This document shows positions 25,948 through 39,700 of a stretch of DNA of 64,000 nucleotides, piece after piece (position 1 is the first letter of the stretch; every line of letters starts with the position of its first letter). A program made the translations under genes and the position numbers. This stretch comes from Brugia malayi (Eukaryota > Nematoda > Chromadorea > Rhabditida > Onchocercidae). The notes under the pieces are model-generated. The model was not told the origin of the DNA. It saw only the letters and a list, made by a program, of their open reading frames with translations, and searched no databases. The stretch lies in NCBI RefSeq assembly GCF_000002995.4, contig NW_025062476.1:14069001-14133000 (forward strand), in the 5' to 3' direction.

Positions 25948-28900
25948 TTACTGTTTGAAGAAAGAGCCAAGACGAAATTCAAAACTGCTAAAATTTGCCA
26001 TTTCATCAAGACCAGCTGCGTCATTCATTCCTGGACATTTGAAACGGCCACTAATTTGACCGACGATGGAGGTTTCTTGGTCTAACTTTGAATTATGCCG
26101 AAGAAAATTTTCCAGCTGTAAATAAGATTATTAGAAAATGTACAATTTATAATAATTCAATAAGTTCATTCTTTTCAATAAAGACCCACCATTGTAATCA
26201 TATGAGGCATAATAGGACCATTTTCCCATTCACATACATAAAAATCAGCACCATCCTTTGTAAAATCTCGATATTGACACTGAAAAATTATTGGTCAGTT
26301 ACAAGATAAAAATTTCGAAATGCTTTCAAAATCGTTGGAAATTGAGAAACAAATATATTCACTTTCAAATTTTTCAACACTGCGTTTAGAAATGGTTGTC
26401 TCGCCAAAAGTGTAGGTGGAAAGCCGGCTTGTGGCCCAGTAGCAACGCGCCCAAAGTTCGATGTAGTCATCATGTTGTAAAGAGCCTTAAGATATCATGA
26501 ATTACAAAACAGAAATTTATATTAACAAATATCTCGAAAGATTCCATAATGAAGAATATGAAATGAAAATCAGAGTTACAGCAATGCTATCCAAATCCTT
26601 TAACACAATTGCACTTTTCTTATTTTCATCTGTAAAATCTGGATCCAATGAGAATGAACGTTCGTAATCGAGTGAATGACTTGACATCACTGATTTACTG
26701 TAAGGAAGATTTCTTATGAAAAATGTTTGAAAATACTGAAAAGACATGTGAATTCCATAGTACCATTAACAAATATGAATTTTCTGGTAGTTTTGTATAA
26801 TTTTTTTCTTTGGAAAAATCGATTTTCCAACTTCATTTAGAAAGTATCAAATATTACTTTCGTGTAATTTTTAGGGTTTTCCTCGGAGAAATACCTATTC
26901 CTCTCAGCCATTCATCATTGTCCGTATCATTCGAGCTGTTCAGGTCATCCGGACTGAAACAAAGTTTGTAGGAAGGATGTGACTAAATAATAAATAAATA
27001 TAACCTGACAAAATAACCAAAGAATACGATGTATGTAGACAACAAATTGATGAATATCATGTGAATACTATCTGCAGTTCAATATACTGTTATTTCTTTC
27101 AGTATTTTAATAGGTTTCAATTAACTCTTGTCCATTTCATCTTCCTACTCTCTCATCACTAATTTAAGTCTATAAAACCATAGAACAGTTAAATATGGCT
27201 AAGATATTTTTTACGAAATAAATATGCAATACCTTTCGCTTCCCTTGTCATTTTTTTCGTTTTTTCTTTCCTCATCGTTTTCAACTTGATTTTCCTTCGA
27301 GTCGCTTATTAGAATGAAATCGTCACGCTTTCCAGAAAGTGAGCTGTCTGATGATACCCATGACTGCTCCTTCTTGTTATCAGAAATTAATGGTGGCTGA
27401 CTCTGGGTAGTACCCAGCAAACTATTATCATTTAAAATAGAATGCCTGGATGATGAATATCGTGAATGACGAAGTGGCATCGAATATTTTATACCTAAAA
27501 TTACAACGTTTTACTGAATAGCAAATTGAAAAGGATACCTGTTCAACAATGCAAATTTTTCTAGCAAAATTTAAAACCAACACTATTTAGAAAACATGAA
27601 AGAAGAACCATTACATAAAGGTTAAAACTAAAGTATAAACAGAAATTCAAAAAATATTACCGTCTTCTCGCAACTGTTGACGGAATCCATATGTTGTAGG
27701 TGTTATAACAACCTGAAAATTATATTTTTCATCACTTTTGCTCAAATGCTCATCCAATTCAACAGTGCCTTTTGGAGTCTTCCAAAATAATATCGTATAT
27801 GTTGGACAGCAAGCGTAAAAGTATTGTCGCGTTCCAAATAGCCATGAATGATAGAGTTGTTCAAGTGATAAAAACCTATAGAAATATAAAATTAAATCAT
27901 TTAAAATTTCCACTATATTAATAAAGTTTTATTAAAAGAATAATCAAAAAATATTCCAAAAATCTTCGCTAATAATTGGCCTAACTATACCATTGCATCG
28001 TTAGCGCTTGAACTAATGGATCACCGAGTGTATGTAAACTTGGCACAACAGGATTTCGCACACCTATCAATCGAGAGTCATTATCCAAACGTGGAAATGA
28101 TGGTTGCCACGCTAAATCCGGAAATTGCCAATAAAGAGTGCAGGCTAGAAATTTAGATAAATCGCTCACCGATCTCTCAGTTGTTTCCATAGCTATCTGA
28201 AATATCACATCGTTATTTTATCTTGGTATAAATAAGCTATGTGTAACTGGCCAATCATTATTTTCTCCATTTTCAAGTTCAGATATAAGGCGGCAACAAA
28301 GAAAATGCTAGAATACACAAGAAACATAAAAACTAAAAAATAAGATAATGTAAAATTTAAAAAAAAATTATTAATACTAATCTACAAATAATTATCAGCA
28401 TAAAAGATGAACTTCTATGAATTTAAAAAAGAAGCAAGCAATTTTTCCCCAATTTGGAATTGATAAAAGGCAGAACTTATGGCAAACTATAAATGCTAAA
28501 CAGTCAAGATAATCAAGCATAATAATTTAATTAGCTATTGATTAAGCCGTTAAATACAACTGACAGTTCTAAATTGTTCACATCTTACTTCATTAGCTCC
28601 AGTCTGTAACGAACAAAACAGCTTGATTGCATCGTCATAAGCTGCTGAAATATGAAAAAGAGAAGAATTACACCAGAAAAGTGAATCAACTCCTAAATCC
28701 TTTTTTTTTACTCTATTTCAATTCTAAAACTTAACTTCTCTTCTAACAATATTGAAATTTTCGAAAAAATTTGGAGAAATGACCGGCCATATATGAACTT
28801 AACTAAGGAATTGAATCGTCAGGAATCAGTCAATACAGTATTTGTCAACTGCAAAGAAAAAAAAAATTTCCAAATTTTTGATGATATTACTTAAGATTAT

Positions 28901-30256
28901 AGTTGCAAATCCTTACCGATTCCTTTTGATTTTTCTAGCCAGAAGAAACGTTTCGGCGATTCTAAGCGTAATTTAAGGCCAAGTCGGAGATCAACTGGAA
29001 GTGAATCTACTTTTGTCTTTGACTCTTCTACTCTTAAAGTTTTCTTTTTTGGTGTTGAACAACTGAATTCATCAATACTTGAGAAGTCAACTGGAAGTGA
29101 TACCGTGGTGGAAGTAGTACTAGTGCTAACGGAGGTACTGCTTCGCTGCAATGCACATCAACATATTATATGATATTATAAATAATGCCATCATTTCTGA
29201 AGATCTGTAAATTTATGATTAGTGATAAGGCAGGATATTTGAAAATATATATTGGAAATTACAATGTTTCTTTTTGAAATGTAAGTTTCAGGACTAGCTT
29301 CTGGAAAATGAGTAAATTTTTGAAAAAAAAAAAAACTTCAATGGTTAGATAAATAACCGGTTGAGCAAAAATATCAAATATATTTTGCTTATAATAATGT
29401 CAATTAAAAGTAAAAAAGAAGGAATTTGTTACAAAACATACAGCTTCTGTATCTTTAGGCATGGAAATTTTCTTCACCTTGTCGAAAACACTTGATGGAA
29501 ATTCCTGTAACGCATTACTGTCTGCTATGAGATCAACAACTGTCGATGAGACACCACATCTATCATCAATGATTTTCTCCGGCAAGGTATTTCGGTTTAA
29601 TGATCTTTTACAAGATACTCGCTGTAAATCATATGTTATGAATTAGATAGTAGGTATCATGGAGAGATAATATTAATTAACCAAATAATAAATCACACAT
29701 TAAACATAAACTAATACATAAAAAGTAAAATTGATTTGTTCACCAGTAAGCTGAAAAAAGAAATAAACATTAAAAATTATTTAGGCTTCTAAATCCAATG
29801 TTATTGCGCACATGCTTGATAGAAATTTTTGATAAAGAAGTATATTTGGTAAGATAAAGGAAAATGGATAATACTCGAAACGGATTTATTATAACTGAAT
29901 CAGCTCCTTGCAATATCTTTGTTGAAAGCACCGAGAATCTTTCATCCGCCTCATTATCAACGGATAATTGTTTTAATGATGATGACGGTGATGACGAAGA
30001 CGAAACTGATAATCCTCGTCTGAAATCATTAGAATTTACCCGACATGTGAATTTTCGAAAAAACAAGGATCAATAAAAACTGCATTTAATAAAACATAAA
30101 AAGAAAAAGTTAAATACTTAACAATATTAAAAACATCTGAAGATTTTTATCAATTTTTTTAAAATGCTGCCTGTTCTTGCGAATTCCTTTCTTAATAACA
30201 TCGCAGGGATTTTTCCACGCTGGACTCCTAATTGAATGTTTGTTCCGATCATTCAT
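25948..30256 (-). CDS. dnsn-1: DONSON homologue (DNSN-1), replication factor
   Basis: Thirteen minus-strand exons form a phase-perfect 689-residue model: 30256-30135, 30019-29875, 29621-29442, 29145-28917, 28644-28589, 28196-27991, 27875-27661, 27494-27233, 26953-26858, 26697-26580, 26485-26303, 26279-26190, 26115-25948. Family marks in order: an N-terminal INPFR motif (about residue 86), LPVDLRLGLKLRLESPKRFF (about 205), LAWQPSFPRLDNDSR, a segment with YFYACCPTYTILFW, ITPTTYGFRQQLREDG (about 370-385), an acidic, serine-rich linker, EWLRGIGI, GPQAGFPPTLL (about 560) and GPIMPHMITM. These match the order in human DONSON. The protein family delivers GINS during assembly of the CMG helicase at origins and supports stalled forks; it acts in the nucleus. 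The N-terminal 200 residues are low-complexity and poorly conserved, as usual. The exon 11 donor could instead lie 63 bases upstream (GTGAAT). The start is the only ATG in frame in the first exon. Confidence 0.93.
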
Positions 30257-30465
30257 TATTAAGCTATATTATCAGAAATTTTTATGTACTATTTCTGAAA
30301 TGATCTAGCATAAAGCACGAGATTTTGAAATTGTCACTTTTTCGCATTCGCTTAATTTTCTTCTAAAGTAATAATGCATACTTCGATTTTTAATATTCTC
30401 GAATTATACAAGATAAACGAATTGCAAATAATAATTCTAATCAATATTAAATTGGAAAGAATAAA

Positions 30466-30507
30466 CAGATGTAAAATAGAATGTTTCAGATGTAAAATAG
30501 AATGTTT
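30466..30507. repeat. 21-bp perfect tandem duplication
   Basis: CAGATGTAAAATAGAATGTT plus one T occurs twice back to back, at 30466-30486 and 30487-30507. It is a simple local duplication upstream of dnsn-1. Confidence 0.9.
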
Positions 30508-32719
30508 AAGACTGAAAAAAATTGGCTGAAATCAAAAAAAAAAAATACGTGTTAGGAGATAGAAATACAAAAATATTGTTAACATCAATAAATGTCCAAA
30601 GAGAGATGCAAGCTAATAAAAGATTTAAGATAATGACATATATTACTACAAATGCTTACAGTCGCATTTTACAGCAATGAAATAACAGGTCGAAAGTATT
30701 AACAAAAAAAGCATCGAATAGATGAAAAAATGTTGCAAAATATTACAAACAGACAAATCGTAGCATAAAACAAGAGAAACTATAAAATATTAAACATCGT
30801 AGCCATTAAACAGTCAATTTTTGGGCTTCCTCACAAACTAGAAGTCAAATTATTCCTACTTAGTTAAATTATTCATTAATTTAAGGCTGCAAAATGAAAA
30901 AGAAAGATTGCATAACATATTTGATTTTAAAAATTGACTAAAAGGGAAAACAATTCATTGCAGTTTAAGAAATTTGAAAAAATAACAGAAAATTTTGAAA
31001 ATGTGAGAAAAATACCACAGCTCAAAGGTGTATAAAAAATCATAAGAGTAAGAACAAATCGAACATTTTTGGAAAGGAAAAATTTCGGAAATCAGAGAAA
31101 AACAGCACAAACTGAAATTCATAAAATCATAAGGAAAGGAAAAGAAAAAAATATTTTCCGCAAAAATCAATTCGACATTTCCGGAAGAGAAAAAAAACAC
31201 AACCCGAAAGAAAAAAAAAAACGAAAAACAAAATTCACCGCCAATTTACAGCTGTTCAGTTAGACGGTGGCCAACTAATGATTATTCCTTACAATTTTCC
31301 TTTTTTTTTTTGAATTTTGAAATAGGGAAATGTTTGGTACTTTAGTCAGGTCAACCGGATCCGGCATTTGCATCTCTACAATAGTATGATTGGTTATTTA
31401 CCTAAATTTCTGTGTGACAGAATTGCTTCCTGTTTATAATGAAATATTTAACACTAATTCTTTGCATTGTTCTTTCTTTTTTGAATATTATATTGTAATA
31501 ATTAAATAATTAGTTAATGATTGAATGTTAAATTCAGATTAAAATTAAGGAAATTAATTGTGAAAAAAGTGAGCGTAAAAAAATAGCAACGAATAATATT
31601 AGCAAAGAAAATGTTTAAATTGCTGAAAGAAGTAAACATGAAACAAGTAGAAAGCTAAAAAAGAGAGAAAGAAAAGTGATAGAAATTGGAAGAATTCATT
31701 TATAATATTTCATTGCTTTTTTTTTTTTCTTTTTCAAAAAATAAAGCTCAAAAATGCACTTTTATTAAATTTATCCTTCTATTAAATTTTTTACTGAATT
31801 TTTTATTGAATTTATTGAATTTGGGAACTTTTCAAGCATTTCAAAATAAAATCAGTTGCTCTGAGAAAAATATTCACAAATTATTTGCAGATTTCATTTT
31901 GTATAATTTGACTAAATTAAACGGCAGTTATTAAAATTTTATAATGAAATGATTATAAAATTGATTGTGCTAATTTTTTTTTTTTAATTTGTAAACAAAT
32001 GAGAAAAGAAAATGAAAAAAACTCAATTGAAGTTTTGGAAAAATGATGATAAATTAATGCAATAGTTCGAAAAAAAAAGAAAAAATTTTCCATTGCAAAT
32101 TAGAGATAAATGAGTGAAACAATAATTCAATTTAATTCAATTTTATTTTATTATTCATATGACAAAAAAGTTTATACATTAACTTACACTATGATATTGC
32201 AGAAATAAATGAGAACATGAAATTGTCACTATTAAATATGACAATAATAAAGCAATAAAGTTATCTTCCAGTTACGAAATAAATATAAATTTTCAGAAAT
32301 GAAAATTTGCCTATATTTCCACTTATGATATACAAAAATAACTGAAATTAAATACTTTTTAAACAGAAATGCAAGCATTTTAAAAAATTCAAAATTCATT
32401 TCCTTGCCATTTCTTTAATGAAATTTGAAAAAATTGTAAAGATGAGAATGAAAATATTAGTGGAACATTTTATTCCAGATTTTATTACACTGTACTTTCA
32501 AGTTTTTAAAGTTCTTTAAAACTTTTTAAGTTGTCATTTCTTTGATGAAACAGAAGAGCTGTTTTAAAATTTTAAAGTAAAAATGAAAATTTTTTCTTTC
32601 TTTTAGAAACAAAAATGATTGTAAGTGACATAAAATTAAATTACAGCAAAAACGTAAAATTTTGAAAAATTTTGAGTAGAATTATACACGTGAAATTGCA
32701 TGCAATCATGAATGAGATG

Positions 32720-32751
32720 GACATATGCGCATTTGTCTAAGCGCATATGTC
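32720..32751. repeat. Perfect inverted repeat, 11-bp arms
   Basis: GACATATGCGC (32720-32730) and GCGCATATGTC (32741-32751) are exact reverse complements around a 10-base loop. The arms are GC-richer than the surroundings and lie about 1 kb upstream of the ptr start codon. This could be a hairpin in DNA or RNA, or a dyad site for a dimeric regulator. Confidence 0.85.
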
Positions 32752-33736
32752 TGAGCGTTTATGGTAAAATACAATTAGCTATTTCATAATGGCTAGAAAT
32801 GAAATCTTTCTACTAATTGAAATGTGATAAATGAAACTAAAAAGTGAAATTTGAAAATTTTTTTCATTTGAATTTTCGTGTTAAGTTGATCAGTTGATAA
32901 AAACAAGTTATTAATAATTGTTTAAGTACTGAGAGAACAAAAAAACTATGATAAATTATTAGAAGCAAAAATAATGGAAATTTTGGAATCAATTTGTAAA
33001 ATTTGTTAATTGATCAACACATGATAGAAAGTTAAATAATTACCAAATGAGCAAAACATTCGTTTAATGAAAATTAAAAATTTTTATTAAAGATCTGAAA
33101 AATTAAAAAATGGAAATAACTGAAGAAATAATTTAGATATGAATAGCAATTAAAGTACTCTTACAAATAAAAACTATGATTAATTAAATTTATTTATTTC
33201 ATTTTTTTAAGTTCAATAATATCATTTTTACAAAGTCATCCATTTTAGACTTCTTTTCCAAACACTTTTTTTTGCTTTTTAAGCAACCAGTTCTCTTCGT
33301 TTCTTATTTTGGTCCTTTTAAAAGTTTGTTAAATGATAATTGAGTTTATTCGTGCACACCATTGCTATCATTTTTGATATTTCTTTAATTTTTTAGAATT
33401 TGAGTGTCTTACAAATTAAGATTTAATTATTGATCGTACTTTATCAAATTGCTTCGCGCAAAAAAAATCTTTTATAATTTATGATATAATTTATAAAAAA
33501 ATTAAATATTGATTATATATATTCAAATACAAAACTGAAATTGTAAAGTTAGAAATGTTTATTGATCAGTGTTTTAATTTAAATTGTTATATAATCTTTT
33601 TCTTCTGTTTATTCTGTTCAAATAAAAAAAAAAAACATTCAAACCATGAAATAATCAAAAAAAAAAGAGAAAGAAAAATAAACTAAAAATATTTGAAGGT
33701 GAAAAAATTGATGTAAATTAAATTTTGGATTTAATA

Positions 33737-36700
33737 ATGAGAAATATAGCAATTATATCATCACAATTTGGTTATTTCATTGGTACATATCCAACACAAA
33801 CAATTGGTGTAGCATTAATACTTTGCTTTTCAATTCTTATCACATTCGTATTTCATCCGCCAATTATCGAAACGGATATACGACACGGATTTGTGCACCG
33901 GAACAGTCGAGCAGTTCTTGAATTTCAGGTTGAGAAAAAAATTCAATGGAATTCTTCAATTCTATTATTATTGCTAATCGCTTCTTTTTCAAAACTTTTG
34001 TTTAAAACTTTTGTAAAAAATCAAACTGGAAGAAAAAAAAAAAGCAGAAATTTAAGTATAACCAGATAGTTGAAGAGAAAATTTCTTTTAGCGATTATTA
34101 AAGAATTCTAATTTTCTGAGCTAAAATAATGATAACAATGATAATAATAATAATAATAGGAAAAGGTAAGCAATAAAAGTTAACAGCGATGAATTTCGTC
34201 TTTTTTTTTTCCTTTTAAACAATATGAAGTTGAACTTTTATCGAAAAAAAAAAATGTTTCAAATATTTCACACTCATATTCATAATTAAATGCAAATACT
34301 AATATCTCTAAAATTTTTTCTGCAAAAATATTAAATTAGCCAAACGAATATTGCACTTTTGATATTGCCAGGAATGCATTTCAATAAATAAAATTTTTTA
34401 AATAATTTAAAAAAAAAAAAGAGAAAGAAGAAAAAGAGTTTTTGAATAGTAAATAGTTGGATAATTTAAGATTTTTATGTTATCTGCCATTTTCATTGGT
34501 TGTTTTATAGCGTTTCGCAGAATTTTATAATTCCTCATGGATGGATATTGAAATGATGGTTGTACTGATTAAACCAAAATATTCAAATGATAAGGTTCTC
34601 CAAATTACACCTCAATTATGTGACCAGGTAAGTGTAATTTATTTTGGGGTAACTTCATAGGTAAATCCAATAAATTATATTTTCCTATTATTTCATTTTA
34701 TTTTTTTTAATTCAATTAAAAATATTTAATTATTTTTGATAACATAATATGGTAATTAAGTGAAGCAGTAATTAGTGGAAGTTGAAAAAGTATTCTAATA
34801 AATAAAATCTTTTTTTTTTTTTGAGTACTTTTCAAAAACAAAAGAAAAAATATTTTAGACAAGCCATATTATGCTATGAAATTAATTAAGCAAGTTAGAA
34901 TACTTTTTTCAACCTTCACTAATTATTCCTTTACTTAATTATTTATAAATAAAGTAATGGACTCGTTTTAATTTACTATAATAATTAGTTGATTTCTTAT
35001 AATAATTGCTGATAGTGCAAACTTCGAAATCACCAATCTGATGAATTTATGCAAGTAAGTTGAAAATGTTGAAAATGAGAAATGTAAGAGTTAAATTTTG
35101 GATGAGATGAAGGAAAAAAATTTCATTATTTTTTAATACTAAATGTTAAAAAAACTCCGCAGCAATAAGTTTTTCTTTCTTTTTCTGACTCATTCTGTTC
35201 TGTGACAGAATATGCATTTTCAGTTGACAACAACTACATTAATTTCCTAGATAGAAATATTTTTAATTACAATAAATTCTTAAAGAGAAATTTTTAACTA
35301 AAATTTATTTCACTTGTTAATTACAAGGCTAAAGTTAAACTTAAACTTGTCAACTTTATAAGCATAGTAAGTTATAATTTTATTATTTAATAATACACAG
35401 CAATGATTTGGTCAAAAGTGGACATTTTTTCCGTCCACATTTATTCTCCTATCAAAATGCCAAAGCAAAACGATGAAAAGTTGAAAAGTTAAACAGAAGT
35501 GTAGGGATACCATTATTATATGCTATTAATTTTATCAATAAACTTCTTTAATGATATCAAATTTCCAATTTAATTTTTTCGTTTCTTTTTGATAATATTT
35601 AACTTATCATTTCATCTGTTTGATATTTAGATTTTTCTCATTTAACCTCACAAAATCTTGTTTTTTTGATCACTTTTGTTGAGGTTTTGTTATTTTACTG
35701 CCAGTCAATTCTATTATTTAAATAATTTTGTTTATTCTTAAATTTTTATCCATTATTGTTGACAGAGTTTAACTTTATTGATAGTTAATTTCAAAAATTC
35801 TTTTTTCTTCCTTTCAACTCTTTTATAAAAACAAAAAAAAGAGAAAAGATAACGAATTATTATTGCTAAAACTTCTAGCAGAAAACTTTCAAATTTTTTA
35901 GATAAAACAACTTGAATTACACATTCAATCATTCGAAGTCCCAAATAGTGTGAAACCAATTAAATATAATGAATTTCGTGTACCTGGTGGTAACCTTAAT
36001 TACTTCTTCGATGCTTTCAAGGTATGCACTTGAAGCATTTCTTGTCACCTGTTATGCTTTTTTAATTGGAATCATAGCAATTAGAAATGATAGATTGGAT
36101 TAAATCATTCATATTTAGCTAAATTAATTTTTTTTCTGAAAATCTGAAAAACTAACTTTTTTAAATAGCACTGATCTCATCGTTCTGTCTGAAATTTAGA
36201 TTTTCCTCACTTATTCTCATCAAATTTTCTTTTATTTTTCTTTATTTCTTATTTTATTTTTGTTTTTACCAATTTTTACTGAACGATTCTATTACATTGG
36301 AATGTCAGGAATGATGCAGTAAACATGAAATTAAATTTTAATCATTCAGTTTAATTCATCATTTTGCTTTATATTATTAATTAGTTACAACAACAATTGC
36401 TATTGCTTGCTAATCAGATGCATAAATAGGGCAAAAAGCAATTTTATACACAATATTTCATCAAATTTCTCTCTTTTTAAATAAGTAAGCAAACATATGG
36501 AATTAAGAAATTCTATTGATTTTTTAATTAAGCAATTTTATTAATTAAGCGATTAAAGATTGAAATGTTATTATTGCAGTTCGGCTATGATCTTTTAACT
36601 CGTCAAAATAAAACAGATGGATCAGTTGTGTTGACATACCCACAAGGATCAATTTTTGGTCATCATGTCTCTCTGGCGTCACATTTTTTTGGAGTTAAAC

Positions 36701-39700
36701 TTGTTGAAAATTACACAGAAAAGGTTATATCACTTTTCTACCAAAAAAATAATAAAAAAAGAGAAACGAAAAAAAAAAACAAAAACAAAGACGACAAAAT
36801 TATATTTTGAACTAAAAATATATACATTTGAATTGTAAAAATTCTGAATTTCTCTTTATTTTATTTTATTTTTGTTTGAGAATATGATTAAAAATGCAAT
36901 TATAATATTAGCCAATATTTTCACACATTATTCTTATTAATATTAATAAAAACTTTACTAAATGAATGTATACATTTTTTATAGAATTTTTTTTAAGCAA
37001 ATTTAATATTTAAATTATTTTAGGGTTTACCAACAGCAATGGAATCAGCTGCGACAATTTCGTTATTTTTTATGGTAAAAGCTGATGGAATTTTACAAAA
37101 ATATCGTTTACGCCACTGGCAACTTGCATTGAATGAATTAAGCGAAACCGGAAATTATTCCGATTTATTTGTTTTTTATATTTACGGCGACCAGGTGGGC
37201 AGTATACCTTAACTTAAATAAGTTGTTGAGTCTGTCAAAATTTTGACTTTAAGTTAAGAGTTTACATAAGTATTGAGGTGAATGGTTGACGAATAAATAT
37301 TAAAGTGTCACAGATTAAATTGTTTCAGCAATGGACTATGTCTCTACTAAGCATATTATTATTATTATCATTGTCATTATCATTATCATTAATATTGCTA
37401 CTATTATTGCTTATTATCTATTATTACTATTACTTATATTAGTACTAAATGACTTTTATAAATTGAAAATATTACATCCCAGAAGTTTATTTGTTATAAT
37501 TCATTATTATGCAATTATATTTGTCTGTATATGTCTGTCATAATTGTTTATACTTTTCTTCTTTTCAACAAAAAAAAATAAAGAAGAAAAGAAAAAATAA
37601 AATTTAGCTGAGAGTAAAGTAAATTTTAAAAGTTCTAATTTTAAAGCATAATTTTGAAATATTGTCAGTGGTTTAAGTGAACGTTAATAGTACAAAGAAT
37701 TAAGACAAAAACAAAAAAAAAAACAAGAGATATGGTTAAAAGTAAATAAATAAAGCAAATTTTCTATTTAATTCAAAAGTATTTGGATTGCTTATTTCAA
37801 ATGTTTGGCACTCATTCAAGCATTTCATGAATTCTTCAGTTATTAGCTTTTCTCGTTACTTAGATTGCAAATGCTGAAATGGAAAGAGGAAATTTAAAAT
37901 CACTGAAATTATTTGCAATTGGTGCATTTATAATGATTGTTTACATCGCATTTATTTTACGTATGTTTTCAATTAAAAGTAAGGTAAGAGAAAGTAATGT
38001 GTCATTAATGTTTGTCATACTAATAATAAATAAATTAATTCTAATAAACTAATTCCAACAAAAAAAAAAATTACCATTATTAAATTAATTTAATCTTGTT
38101 AATTAATATATTAGATTTGGAAAAAAAATTTTCAAAAAAAGAAACAAATGCCAATGAGTTCTAAGTTAAACATATTTAATCTATATGAATGAATTCAAAA
38201 TTCGAGCAAATTTTCCGATTCGAAAGCTGAAAATAAAGAATTTTATTTAATTCGTTAAGTTTTATTCAAAAATTTCTAGATTTTGCTTACGTTAGCATCA
38301 ATTTTCTCACCTCTATTAGCAACGATCGTTTCATTTTCATTAGCACAATGGTTTGGAATATCAATCACATCAATTAATGGCTTTATACCATTGCTAATGA
38401 TTGGAATCGGTAATGCATTACATAATTCTTAGAAAATTTTCATTAATTACTGTGGGAATATGATAAGCAATAAAAAAAGTACTGGAAAATTTTATTTTAG
38501 TCAACGAAATTATCAGATTGTTCCATTTAATATTTTAATATTTGAAATAAACAAAACGAATTTTTTGTTTTTTGTTTATTTGCATTTATTTTAGCATTTT
38601 TTTTTAACTATTAGTTCTTAGCAATATATTATTGCAAAAAAATTTTTGCAGTTTTTATAAAAATGCCAATATTTCATTGCTTTGATCTTTCCGCATCGAA
38701 AATAGAGCGATAATCATTTTCGTGTATCGAAATTTAAGACAAATTAAAATTATTAATGGATTAGCTTTTTCACAAAATAATTAATTAGTTTAAAAAGAAC
38801 AAATAAGTAATTTGTTAATAATTGTTTTTTTTTTTTGCATAATTAATGTTTAAGCTATTATTTAGCGATGCGACGTTAATTCAATATATTTGAATTTCAG
38901 GTGTTGACGATGCATTTCTTTTAATTCATGCCTGGCAAGACTGCGCTTCAATTTCAGACAAGCGAAACCGTATGGCAAGTGTGATCACTGCAGCTGGGCC
39001 AAGTATAAGTATTACAACAATTACTAATATTCTTGCATTTGCTGTTGGCGCAATTACTGCATCACCTACGGTTATTTTTATTATAAAATAGCAATAATAT
39101 AATAATAATAACAGTAATAACAAATGTTTCGTAAACATGTAAGAATAATTGGTAGACAAATAAGACTAGACGAACCCTTGGCCTGAATTAGTGAGCCAAG
39201 ATTTGTGGATGCATCTGCTCATACTGTAACACGGTTGCTCCTTTTGATAGGATTGTGACCCATCTCTCGCCGAATCTGAGGTCAAAGTGAAGGCGCTCGA
39301 TGTGTCCAAGGTGAGAGGTCATTTCGGAGAATCCTCGCACTCTTTTTTGGTACCTATTGTAGTAGTCAGTGGCTGATAAAGTCCTAAGAAGAAAAGCAAC
39401 TATGTGCTAAGTAACATAGACTTCTGTATTGGTCACGTGGCCAAAGTAATGGACATTTGGATGACGTGGAGGGATGATTGAAAAACCGTTTAAGGAATTG
39501 CAGGTAAGACAGTATGATTAGAGAGGAGTGGACAGTACCCAGACACTGATCTTGGTGTTTCCATGCCTTCTGTGATGGGTTTCTAGAAGTTTGTCAAACT
39601 TTTGATTTTGGTGATTGAGGGAATGGTGCTTTTCAGATATGAAAATTTCTGCTGGGTTGATTTGAGCTTAGATAAGCCAAGCCTGTGGGACATGGGAATA

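Larger units (their letters stand above)
30257..33736. other. Divergent intergenic region between dnsn-1 and ptr
   Basis: This holds the upstream regions of both genes. It is AT-rich with many short low-complexity open frames. The supported elements are a 21-bp duplication at 30466-30507 and a perfect inverted repeat at 32720-32751. A slightly GC-richer piece at 31330-31430 has no coding frame I trust. Confidence 0.5.

Noticed and set aside
29461..30076. Two plus-strand open frames over dnsn-1 exons 2 and 3
   Set aside because: Antisense to exons that join in phase into DONSON.
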